Assembly: GCF_005876835.1 (NCBI RefSeq)
Contig: NZ_PPSW01000022.1
Span: forward strand, 124,001-188,000
Direction: 5' to 3'
Source of the DNA: Pseudoalteromonas phenolica
GTDB taxonomy: Bacteria; Pseudomonadota; Gammaproteobacteria; Enterobacterales; Alteromonadaceae
Length of the DNA: 64,000 bases
Every line of letters begins with the position of its first letter. Positions within the stretch are counted from its first letter, which is position 1. A program made the position numbers and the translations under genes. The notes under the pieces are model-generated. The model had not been told where the DNA came from. It was given only the letters and a program-made list of their open reading frames with translations, and made no database searches. Below, in pieces: positions 47,519-55,396 of the stretch.

Positions 47519-47947
47519 ATAAAAATAAATAAATACACTTTACTCTGGCTGGGTTCTATTGCCTGCTACCTTCTGCTCACAGCAGTGGGAATGCTAGATT
47601 TTGAGTTAGGCATTCTCGCAGCTATTTCAAATCTCACAATGCTTCCTTTTTTGTTTAATTCAAAGAATGGTATAACCGAGTATCAAAAACAACAAGTCGT
47701 AAAAGATCCAATCAATCATCTTACTTTTAACGACAACGTATTAAATATTGGGTCTGACAGCTTACCAGTGCAGCAAATCAGAAAGGTGGCAATGGATACT
47801 TGTGGAGAAACCAGTTTTTTCTCATTGCCATATAATCAAATAAAACCCGGTGTTGTGCCGGCATTTGAATTTCCATCTGAGCAGTTTGAAGATCTGAAAT
47901 CTCACTTGAAGAGCGGGTTACCAGAAACAGTTATTTTTATTTCTTAA
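47519..47947 (+). CDS. Small membrane protein with an ATA in place of its start codon
   Basis: The natural reading frame runs from 47519 (IKINKYTLLWLGSIACYL...) to 47947. An upstream TAG at 47516-47518 limits it, and AAAAGG at 47505-47510 has normal ribosome-site spacing to the first codon, which is ATA rather than ATG. About 142 codons encode two hydrophobic segments (TLLWLGSIACYLLLTAVG and LGILAAISNLTMLPFLF) and a soluble tail. The first in-frame accepted start is GTG 47585, which would cut the first helix. I do not recognise the family. It may be translated poorly or be a start-codon mutant. Confidence 0.5.
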   Translation: MKINKYTLLWLGSIACYLLLTAVGMLDFELGILAAISNLTMLPFLFNSKNGITEYQKQQVVKDPINHLTFNDNVLNIGSDSLPVQQIRKVAMDTCGETSFFSLPYNQIKPGVVPAFEFPSEQFEDLKSHLKSGLPETVIFIS

Positions 47948-48060
47948 TGGCTACCAAGGGCACTAGTATTAATCAATTTTCAAAAATTCACAAAACAACG
48001 AAATAAACTTGATACATTAACTGTCTTATTCTGCTCGAATATGACAAAAAGGCCTGAATA

Positions 48061-48900
48061 TTGAAAACAAGTGTTCTGACATTTATTGCGCTTATTGCAT
48101 TCGCAGGAAACTCTATATTATGCAGAATTGCTTTGAGTGATGCGCAAATAGATGCCGCAGGATTTACCGTGGTCCGTCTAATTTCTGCCGCTATATTCTT
48201 ATATTTTTTGGTTTTCTTTAATAAGCGTACTGATAAATCACCTCTGAATTATGGTAGTTGGTGGTCATCAATTATGCTGTTTATCTATGCAATTTGTTTT
48301 TCTTTTGCGTATATCTCTTTAGATACTGGCACCGGTGCATTAATACTTTTTGGTTCAGTTCAACTGTGCATGTTAACTATTTCTAAGTTATCGGGAGAGC
48401 GCTTCTCATCGCTTGCATTGATAGGGTTGTTGGCTGCACTTATCGGGTTTATCTATCTGGTATTTCCAACGTTAACAACCCCCTCTCTCATTGGGTTTGT
48501 TCTTATGTCTTTATCTGGGGTCGCGTGGGGTTTATATACACTTGCAGGTAAAGGAGCAAAGCAACCAAAAGCAGAGACTTCTATGAATTTCATCAGAACT
48601 CTGCCATTAGCACTTATAGCACTGCCATTCGTTGACTTCAGCAGTATCACAACTAAAGGCCTAATCATTGCAATGATATCTGGTATTGTTACATCAGGTA
48701 TCGGTTACATAATTTGCTATAAGGCTTTGCCTTTGTTAACTGGCATACAAGCGGCTGTCTCTCAGCTACTAGTACCGGTTATCGCTGCTATTGGTGGTTT
48801 TTTGTTTTTATCGGAGCCTACATCAACACGCCTTATAATAGCTTCACTTCTTATTTTAGGGGGCGTTTTATTAGTCTCGCTTGAGAAATCCAAAAAATAA
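48061..48900 (+). CDS. DMT-superfamily (EamA) transporter
   Basis: A 279-residue inner-membrane protein with about ten hydrophobic helices arranged as two EamA repeats (LTFIALIAFAGNSILCRIAL early, LPLLTGIQAAVSQLLVPVIA in the second). The initiation codon is TTG, with AAAAGG spaced 9 bases before. Members export metabolites such as amino acids; the substrate cannot be read here. It stands alone between a small membrane protein and an SMR gene. Confidence 0.88.
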   Translation: MKTSVLTFIALIAFAGNSILCRIALSDAQIDAAGFTVVRLISAAIFLYFLVFFNKRTDKSPLNYGSWWSSIMLFIYAICFSFAYISLDTGTGALILFGSVQLCMLTISKLSGERFSSLALIGLLAALIGFIYLVFPTLTTPSLIGFVLMSLSGVAWGLYTLAGKGAKQPKAETSMNFIRTLPLALIALPFVDFSSITTKGLIIAMISGIVTSGIGYIICYKALPLLTGIQAAVSQLLVPVIAAIGGFLFLSEPTSTRLIIASLLILGGVLLVSLEKSKK

Positions 48901-48975
48901 ATCACCATATTAATTTTCGTTATTAAAGCATGAGAATACATAGTAAAATTCCGATTTTTTTAAACTGGACTTCAT

Positions 48976-49305
48976 ATGGCTTGGTTATATTTAAGTATTG
49001 CTATTATTTCAGAAGTTATCGGCACACTGGCGTTAAAAGTATCAGATGGTTTTAACAATCTAATTGCAAGTGCTATTTGTGTTATTGCCTACTGTGTTGC
49101 TTTTTATTGCCTGTCTTTAGTTGTAAAAGAAGTGCCTGTTGGCGTTGCATATGCAGTTTGGTCTAGGGCAGGCATTGTCCTTGTTACAGTTTTGGGAAGT
49201 ATCTTCTTTAAACAAATACCTAATATTCCTACGTTATTAGGGATGGCATTGATAATTTTAGGTGTCATTATCATCAATATTTTTTCTAAAAATATGACTC
49301 ACTAA
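48976..49305 (+). CDS. Small multidrug resistance (SMR) family efflux protein
   Basis: A 109-residue protein with four helices. The first helix has the proton/substrate Glu (AIISEVIGTLALK), and YAVWSRAGIVLVTVLGS matches the conserved YAVW region. It is most like the QacE/EmrE branch, which exports quaternary ammonium compounds, though SugE-type or guanidinium exporters share this length. The WSRAG variant is a small departure from the usual WSGLG or WAGLG. It is a single gene. Confidence 0.9.
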   Translation: MAWLYLSIAIISEVIGTLALKVSDGFNNLIASAICVIAYCVAFYCLSLVVKEVPVGVAYAVWSRAGIVLVTVLGSIFFKQIPNIPTLLGMALIILGVIIINIFSKNMTH

Positions 49306-49420
49306 ATAAAAGTTGGTTCATCACACAATTTAGTTTCTTAGTTATGTCTTTTTATCGCAACCATAATCTCTTCACATTTTTCAGTTAGTTTATTGATAAT
49401 CTTCGAATTAGGAAAATATT

Positions 49421-49891
49421 ATGTTATTTACTAAGCTACTCGCAAATAGACTGTTTTTGCTTTTTATCAGCCTTATTGTTACTGGCATCATTGGTACGTT
49501 AATGGTCCATGAACTCGAACTCATGTTTTCTGAACTTAGCCATGAAACTTTGGCTCAGCTAAAAGAAGATGAAGAAGGTATCGCGATTATACTAGTCGGA
49601 TTCGGAGTACTTTTAGAAGGTAGACATATTTTACAAAACTGGATCACGGGCCATGAAATAGAAGCGACTGAAACGACTCATTTATGTGAATATTATGGGT
49701 TTATTCTACTGGCTCTAGGCCTCTTCATTGAGATATTTGACCAAATCACTAACTTAATTCATAGCCCACTGGTAGTTTTTTGGACTGAAGTATTAGTTAA
49801 CTACCCTATTAATCTTTATGCGATGTTCTTGTTATTTAAAATCATTGTTGCTCTAGCAAACCCAAAAGCTGATGCGAAACTTGCTCACTAA
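49421..49891 (+). CDS. Hypothetical membrane protein
   Basis: A 156-residue protein with about four hydrophobic segments (LFLLFISLIVTGIIGTLMV, GIAIILVGFGVLLEG, YYGFILLALGLFIEIF, LYAMFLLFKIIVALA). Short acidic stretches lie between them. I do not recognise the family. AGGAAA precedes ATG, and a strong inverted repeat follows the stop. Confidence 0.65.
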   Translation: MLFTKLLANRLFLLFISLIVTGIIGTLMVHELELMFSELSHETLAQLKEDEEGIAIILVGFGVLLEGRHILQNWITGHEIEATETTHLCEYYGFILLALGLFIEIFDQITNLIHSPLVVFWTEVLVNYPINLYAMFLLFKIIVALANPKADAKLAH

Positions 49892-49898
49892 TTAAAAT

Positions 49899-49931
49899 AC
49901 GATAGCTGCGAGTGAGCTTCGCAGCTATCGT
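49899..49931. terminator. Perfect 13-bp hairpin between convergent genes
   Basis: ACGATAGCTGCGA and TCGCAGCTATCGT pair perfectly around a 7-base loop. It lies between the membrane protein gene and the end of the azoR pseudogene, where it can serve both strands. The flanking T runs are short. Confidence 0.65.
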
Positions 49932-49936
49932 TCAGT

Positions 49937-50533
49937 TTAGCCCATACTAGATAAGACTGCTTCCATTTTCTCTTTTGCATTTGCAATGCTGAGTTCTTTA
50001 CTAGGCATATTCAAACCCTCAGCATAAATGAACTCAACGTCTGTAATCCCTAAAAGCGCAAAAAACGATTTAACATGTGTAGTTTGTGAGTCATTATCAG
50101 TCCCTGCATAAATTCCGCCACGTGCAGCTAACACTTTTTAATTTGCTATCAGGCCAACAGGGCCTTGTTCTATGTATTTAAACGTCACACCCGCTCTAGC
50201 GATCCTATCCATCCAAGCTTTAAACTGTGAAGGCACACCAAAGTTATACATAGGTAAGCCAATAACCAGTATATCGCTTTATTGTACTTCTTTGATAAAA
50301 TTATCAGATAAATCAACCAACGATTTTTGTTCACTGTTTCTCTGCGCTTAAGGCGTCATCCAAGCAAGCATTTCTGTTTGCTTTAGGTGTTCCAACGGCG
50401 CTTTAACTAGGTCTCGGTGTGTAACTGTTAACTCAAACTTATTTGATAATCTGTCTACAAACTCATTGCTCAAAATATAAGAATTACCATCGTCATGATT
50501 AATTGATGTATTTATTAGTAAAACATTTTTTAT
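49937..50533 (-). pseudogene. azoR: azoR (FMN-dependent NADH azoreductase) pseudogene
   Basis: Read on the minus strand from 50533 the whole 198-codon frame is preserved: KNVLLINTSINHDD, then [29 protein letters not shown] and ITDVEFIYAEGLNM are azoreductase landmarks. But the first codon is ATA where ATG is expected, with AGGTGA well placed before it, and three in-frame TAA codons interrupt it at codons 62 (50348-50350), 85 (50279-50281) and 132 (50138-50140). There is no indel. Only the last 65 codons form an open frame. It faces away from the pirin gene, whose products often share redox stress functions. Confidence 0.9.
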
Positions 50534-50693
50534 CTGTCTTCACCTGTAGTTATTTCAATAACACCAGTCTAAGCTGGTCAGTAAAGGTTAAACAGCTATG
50601 AATTTTGAAAACTTTAATCAAAATTTTTGAATAGATTAAATGTGTATTTTGCACCTATGCTGTAAATAGTTAATCACCTGATTTGAGTTACTT

Positions 50694-51545
50694 ATGGCAT
50701 TAAAATTATCCGCAACAGAACATGATATTGGTGGCCTAAACGTAAAACGTTTACTTCCCCACATGAAAAAGCGCATGGTTGGACCATTTATATTTTTCGA
50801 CCACATGGGTCCGACTACTTTTTCTCAAGGTGAAGGGATTGATGTCAAACCGCATCCACACATTGGTCTCTCTACTTTGACTTATTTAGTTGAAGGCAGA
50901 ATTTTACATAGAGATTCATTGGGTAATAACTTAGAAATCACCCCTGGAGATGTAAATTGGATGACAGCTGGCACAGGTATTACCCACTCTGAAAGAGAAA
51001 GCGTCGAAACAAGAGCATACGAGCATGTTCTTAACGGCTTGCAATCTTGGATTGCCTTACCAGAACAGCATGAAGATATTGCGCCTTCATTTACGCATGT
51101 GAAGCGAGAAGACCTGCCGCAAATAGTTAAAGATGGCGTCATGACCCGTCTCATAGCGGGTAATGCCTATGGTTTAAGCTCACCAGTCAAAACCTATTCA
51201 GAGATGTTTTATCTAGATGTAATTGGTGGTGCAGGTAAAAAAATTGAGGTACCTAACCCAGACTTTGAAACCGCACTCTATGTTTTATATGGTCAAGTCA
51301 CTGTCAACGAAGAGACTATCTCACCCTATGAGCTTGTATTATTAGAAGAGACAGAAACAACGATTGAGTTTTCCAAAAACAGCCGTGTAATTTTACTGGG
51401 TGGAGAAAAATGGCAGCATGTGCCTTATATTCATTGGAACTTTGTATCGTTTAGTAAAGAAAAAATAGAACAAGCAAAACAAAACTGGATTGATGGTAAA
51501 TTTCCAGAGATCCCATCTGATAAACTAGAGCGTGTGGAGTATTAA
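50694..51545 (+). CDS. Pirin family protein
   Basis: A 283-residue bicupin. The N-terminal cupin has the metal-binding set HPHIGLSTLTYL (two His), HRDS (not a ligand) and GITHSE (His and Glu), typical of pirins. Bacterial pirins can act as quercetin dioxygenases or regulate metabolism. The gene is divergent from the azoR pseudogene and has its own terminator. Confidence 0.93.
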   Translation: MALKLSATEHDIGGLNVKRLLPHMKKRMVGPFIFFDHMGPTTFSQGEGIDVKPHPHIGLSTLTYLVEGRILHRDSLGNNLEITPGDVNWMTAGTGITHSERESVETRAYEHVLNGLQSWIALPEQHEDIAPSFTHVKREDLPQIVKDGVMTRLIAGNAYGLSSPVKTYSEMFYLDVIGGAGKKIEVPNPDFETALYVLYGQVTVNEETISPYELVLLEETETTIEFSKNSRVILLGGEKWQHVPYIHWNFVSFSKEKIEQAKQNWIDGKFPEIPSDKLERVEY

Positions 51546-51551
51546 AGATAA

Positions 51552-51581
51552 ATCTCCCTCAGCCAAATTTTAACTGAGGGA
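51552..51581. terminator. Bidirectional terminator-like hairpin
   Basis: CTCCCTCAG and CTGAGGGAG are perfect 9-base arms with an AT-rich loop; TTTT follows a few bases later on the plus strand. It separates pirin from the convergent desaturase gene. Confidence 0.75.
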
Positions 51582-51590
51582 GTCGCTTTT

Positions 51591-52643
51591 CTAAGGAAAT
51601 GAATATCGAATAATACGTTTTAAGACTGAGCCGTATTGGCGCCAAAATCCGCCCGTATTGTAGTGAATACCATGCTGCTGAAAGATTTGTTGTACTTTCG
51701 GGGCTATTTCTGGGTAACGCTTCGCCGGTAAGTCTGGAAACAAATGGTGTTCAATCTGAAAGCTTAAATGCCCTGTTAAAATGTGAAACCATGTGCGACC
51801 TTTCAGGTTTGATGAGCCCAAAGCTTGACGGTAATACCACTGCCCTTTGCTTTCGTTTTTACACTCTTCTTCGGTGAAAGTATGAACATGCTCCGTAAAA
51901 TGCCCGCAAAAAATAATGGTTGAGGTCCATAAGTTTCTTAATAAGTTTGCGACTAAATTACCACAAAAAACCCATAGAAAGAGCGGCCCTGCTAGAATTG
52001 GGAAAATGACATAATCTTTAACCAGTTGCTTAGCCCCTTTGCTAAAGAAGCGCTTTTTAAGTTCTGTGTGTGATACTTTATTATCTCGGTTGTCTTTCTT
52101 TTTACCAAAGAAAACCCGCTCAGCTGCCATCTCATGATATGACACCCCCCACTGAAAAAGTACACTCAATAAAATATAAGTAATAAACTGCCAAAGGTTT
52201 TTCACTCGCCACCTAAAGTCATTCGATAACCTCAAAAGGCCATAACCAAAATCTCTGTCTTTACCGATAATATTGGTATAAGTGTGATGTTCGTAGTTAT
52301 GCACCCTATTCCAACTACTACCATCACAGGCAATATCCCATTCATAGGCACTAGAATTAATGAACTTGTCGTTCATCCAGTCATATTGACCATGCATCAC
52401 GTTATGACCAATTTCCATGTTGTCTAAGATCTTGCCTAACGCAAGACTTAAGACCCCCACCACCCAAAGTAATGGCTGCCAAAATCCTAACATCAGTAAA
52501 ATTCTGCCGCTCCACTCAAACACCCTCTGCCAAACAATAACTTTACGAATATAGTTCGCATCTTCTTGTCCGACTTTTGCTTTTACTTGTTGTTTTACTT
52601 CATCGAGTTGCAAGGCTAACTGGTCAAAATTCACTTGTTTCAT
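51591..52643 (-). CDS. desB: Acyl-lipid or acyl-CoA fatty-acid desaturase, DesB-like
   Basis: A 350-residue membrane di-iron enzyme. The three histidine boxes are HNVMH, HNYEHH and a third IEHHLFPD, the layout of the desaturase superfamily, with long hydrophobic stretches between them. ATG 52643 is used because it overlaps the upstream stop in an ATGA junction and gives a normal start. Pseudomonas aeruginosa has desC-desB with the same order: a reductase and an acyl-CoA delta-9 desaturase. Position of the double bond is not readable from sequence. Confidence 0.88.
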   Translation of the reverse strand: MKQVNFDQLALQLDEVKQQVKAKVGQEDANYIRKVIVWQRVFEWSGRILLMLGFWQPLLWVVGVLSLALGKILDNMEIGHNVMHGQYDWMNDKFINSSAYEWDIACDGSSWNRVHNYEHHTYTNIIGKDRDFGYGLLRLSNDFRWRVKNLWQFITYILLSVLFQWGVSYHEMAAERVFFGKKKDNRDNKVSHTELKKRFFSKGAKQLVKDYVIFPILAGPLFLWVFCGNLVANLLRNLWTSTIIFCGHFTEHVHTFTEEECKNESKGQWYYRQALGSSNLKGRTWFHILTGHLSFQIEHHLFPDLPAKRYPEIAPKVQQIFQQHGIHYNTGGFWRQYGSVLKRIIRYSFP

Positions 52644-53683
52644 AGTTCTAACTCCAAATCGGTCACGGCTTGACTTACACACAGTTGGATCAGCTCTTCG
52701 CTGTTATCTGATAAGCGTCCATCACGCATATCTTTTACAATACCCTTCTTTTTCACACACTGACATTGATGGCAAATACCCATACCACAGCCATACGTCA
52801 CAGGTTTATTGTGTGATTGAAATTCACTTAATAATGAATCTCGGTTACTGATTTCTAAGTCACCATGATTGAGTTTTACTGTGAATCTTGCAGCTTCATT
52901 TAAGGGTTTAGTTGGCTTAATTGCTTGAAAGTGTTCTGCTCTGATGGGTATTTGACGTGACTTACAGAATTCCTCAGCTTCAACGTACATTGCTTCTGGC
53001 CCACAAACGAGGAGCTCGTCGGTGTGTTCTATTGAAACAAACTTGGAAAATGAGCCGTGTTCATTACGATTAAGTAGTTCAAAACTAAAATTAGGGAGTC
53101 TGGTTAAAAGTTTCTCTAATACATCCACCAGTAAATGCGAATTAGGCTTCGCGTAATACAATAAATGGACGTGTTGGTGCATGTTTGTCTGTAAGTCATT
53201 CAACATTGCAATGAATGGGGTAATACCAGAGCCGCCTGCTAAAAGTGTCGTATGATTGCTTTGCTCATCAAATATGAATTCACCCATTGGGTTTGAAATA
53301 TTGACCCAACTATTCATAGCTAACTCGCCAAGATACGGAGTGAAGTTACCCTTATCATGAGTGCGGATCACCAAATCAAATAAGCCCGTTTCTTTTAATT
53401 TTTTCGCGCCAGACGCGATGGTGAATACTCGAGAAATCAGCCGACCTTGTTGCACTATTGTCAAAGAAATATGCTGGCCAGCTGTGTGTGTTGGCCATTT
53501 TCTCTCTGGTTTTAGGGTTATTTTAAGTGCATTTTCGCCAAGTACTCGAATACCTTTAACCTGTGCCCGAAAAAAACCGCTTCTCCAAGCAGGCTTAATT
53601 ACTTGTATCACTGGTTCGAAATAACCTGATAAGTCTCTGTGATGAAATAAATTGTTTGAAATAAACCGTAAGATATTTTGCAT
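52640..53683 (-). CDS. desC: Ferredoxin-type oxidoreductase serving the desaturase, DesC-like
   Basis: A 347-residue electron-transfer protein with an FAD domain (RVFTIAS flavin motif), an NAD(P)H domain (LLAGGSGITPFIAML) and a C-terminal plant-type 2Fe-2S domain (YGCGMGICHQCQC plus a final Cys in QLCVSQ). It would pass electrons from NAD(P)H to the di-iron centre of the desaturase that follows with a 4-base overlap. Just before its start codon lie two palindromes of the FabR/DesT type. Confidence 0.9.
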   Translation of the reverse strand: MQNILRFISNNLFHHRDLSGYFEPVIQVIKPAWRSGFFRAQVKGIRVLGENALKITLKPERKWPTHTAGQHISLTIVQQGRLISRVFTIASGAKKLKETGLFDLVIRTHDKGNFTPYLGELAMNSWVNISNPMGEFIFDEQSNHTTLLAGGSGITPFIAMLNDLQTNMHQHVHLLYYAKPNSHLLVDVLEKLLTRLPNFSFELLNRNEHGSFSKFVSIEHTDELLVCGPEAMYVEAEEFCKSRQIPIRAEHFQAIKPTKPLNEAARFTVKLNHGDLEISNRDSLLSEFQSHNKPVTYGCGMGICHQCQCVKKKGIVKDMRDGRLSDNSEELIQLCVSQAVTDLELEL

Positions 53684-53697
53684 GTCAAAACCATTTT

Positions 53698-53738
53698 AGC
53701 TTACACGTGTACGCCCATTGAGCGCACAAGTGTAAGCT
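53698..53738. promoter_or_regulatory. Tandem FabR/DesT-like operators before desCB
   Basis: On the minus strand two 18-base near-palindromes lie 5 bases apart: AGCTTACACTTGTGCGCT and GGCGTACACGTGTAAGCT. Both look like the AGCGTACA-NN-TGTACGCT pattern of the TetR-family unsaturated fatty acid regulators FabR and DesT. Together they form a 41-base region 15 bases upstream of the desC start, where they would cover the promoter or early transcript. Confidence 0.65.
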
Positions 53739-54112
53739 CAAAATTTTTAAATGCAAATTTTTTGGTTAATTACTCTAGAATATCGAATTAGTTTGTCTAT
53801 TTTCATCAACAACTCTTTAATTTTTCAAAGCTCTTTATCAGAGCTAGATCTAGTAAAATCTTCTTAAATTTGATTTCAGAATTAATATGTAGATTTTGGA
53901 AAATAGAAAGTTTTCTGAGCCTTAGTTAAGTTGAATTTGAAACTTTAAAGTCTTATGAAGAATGATTTAATTAAAAGACGATAAATCAAATAAATTGAAG
54001 CTCTATACGAGAAGTTAAGGAAAATCTTTCTTTGTTAAGCAAAGGTTGGATTATAAAAATTATATCTTTTAGCAATCCAAACATCTCTTTAAAACGTACT
54101 AATTGACTCTAT
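53739..54112. other. AT-rich intergenic stretch
   Basis: No open frame, RNA gene or repeat that I can support, apart from a small AGCTCT/AGAGCT hairpin at 53829-53845. It separates divergently arranged genes and must hold the promoter of the small gene at 54125. Confidence 0.5.
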
Positions 54113-54124
54113 TTGGAGCGATAC

Positions 54125-54484
54125 ATGTACTTAGAAAAAGAAACTTTAAACTTACCAATTCCCCCAGAAAACTCGCTAGATGAGCATCAAAAACAGTTAT
54201 ACCGTAAAGACCCTCAAAAGTTCTTAAAGAGCGTTGATTTTATTCACGCATCAATAAAGTACATGGTCGACAACCACATAGAAAAAATCAATGTTACCAA
54301 CAAACAGACCATATTCATTTATGATGATGGAACACAAGAATTTTGGGTTGAATGCAATAAGAATAGAAAAAACTTTAAATTTCAAATAATAGAAGAATCA
54401 CCAGTTATCTTAGATGACAGTGAATACATCACTATTTGTAAACTTGCTCATTTGGTGAGACAAGACCAATTGAGATACTTTTAG
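54125..54484 (+). CDS. Hypothetical small cytoplasmic protein
   Basis: A 119-residue soluble acidic/basic mixed protein with no hydrophobic segment and no motif I recognise. TTGGAG at 54113-54118 is the ribosome site for ATG 54125; the TTG within it could also open the frame. The stop overlaps the convergent gene's stop by 4 bases. It may be real only in related strains; there is little to go on. Confidence 0.55.
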   Translation: MYLEKETLNLPIPPENSLDEHQKQLYRKDPQKFLKSVDFIHASIKYMVDNHIEKINVTNKQTIFIYDDGTQEFWVECNKNRKNFKFQIIEESPVILDDSEYITICKLAHLVRQDQLRYF

Positions 54485-55221
54485 TATTTATCATAGAAAA
54501 CTTTATCATCTATTTTCATTAGCTGGTTCCACAACTCTTCAGAGAGACGTGGATATAGCGCGTAAAACTGATGGCTTAAAACTAAATAACCATAATTTTC
54601 TACAATCGGGCTTTTGTTTTCGAAAAAGTTTACGGGTAGGTTTTTATGTTGGCAATCACTCAGAGAAATACCTACCCGACCATTAAATAGTAACTCGTGG
54701 GCTTGCTTAACCGACACGGTTTCGTAGATTTGAAAACCTTTCTTCTTTAAATCTTCAACGAGCGAATAGCCTCTTGGCACAGAAATACCTTGTGGCAACT
54801 CTACGAATAATTCATGACCATTCCATTTTAGGGGCACATTCTTTTTATGTATAAAGCAAGTTGCAGTACTTGAAATTGCTCGTTGATTATCGAGCTCATT
54901 TTTTGAGGTTTTGGGGTATTTAGCAAACACCTCTCTGCTGACTGAATGCCTTGCTATCAATGCATCAACTTTACCTAGCTTTAAATCGTTTAAACACCGC
55001 TTCCATGGCTCACGAACAAACTCAATGTGTACAGTTGAGAGCATTTCATCAAGTTTTTGCATAATCTCGATTGCTGCACCAGGTTTTTCGTTAGGTGTTA
55101 AGATTCCCTCACCACGATAATGCGGCAAAAGCTCTTTACTCTCATAGCAAAACTTGAGTGTGGTTGCCTGAGCAGTAACGCATGCAATCAAACAGGTTAG
55201 ATACAAAAAACATTGAAACAT
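54481..55221 (-). CDS. Periplasmic solute-binding-like protein (SBP_bac_3 type)
   Basis: A 246-residue protein with a signal peptide (ending ...VTAQA). The rest resembles the small extracellular-solute-binding fold: LKFCYESKELLPHYRGEG, then GAAIEIMQKLDEML and FVREPWKRCLNDLKLGKVDA, then SVSRE. Single-gene occurrence without a transporter is usual for this subgroup in Alteromonadales, where such proteins may serve as sensors or enzyme-like modules. Ligand unknown. Confidence 0.75.
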   Translation of the reverse strand: MFQCFLYLTCLIACVTAQATTLKFCYESKELLPHYRGEGILTPNEKPGAAIEIMQKLDEMLSTVHIEFVREPWKRCLNDLKLGKVDALIARHSVSREVFAKYPKTSKNELDNQRAISSTATCFIHKKNVPLKWNGHELFVELPQGISVPRGYSLVEDLKKKGFQIYETVSVKQAHELLFNGRVGISLSDCQHKNLPVNFFENKSPIVENYGYLVLSHQFYALYPRLSEELWNQLMKIDDKVFYDKY

Positions 55222-55371
55222 ATGATTTTTAAACTTTTAGAATTATCGTAATTTTAGTCTTATATTTCGCAATGAACAGATATTTTTAATTTATTAGGTT
55301 TTTAATTAATTCAGTAAAGTCTGCTCATCGTAAACTGTCACAATTACATCATAAAACATATGCTCTAATTA

Positions 55372-55385
55372 CTGGTATAGACCAG
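55372..55385. promoter_or_regulatory. GntR-type operator before phnW
   Basis: CTGGTATAGACCAG is a near-palindrome (arms CTGGT and ACCAG) 11 bases before the phnW start. TGGT-N4-ACCA is the usual GntR-family pattern, and a GntR/UTRA regulator gene follows on the other strand at 56636, so it is the likely binding site of that regulator. Confidence 0.55.
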
Positions 55386-55396
55386 ATGGGGTTCTT

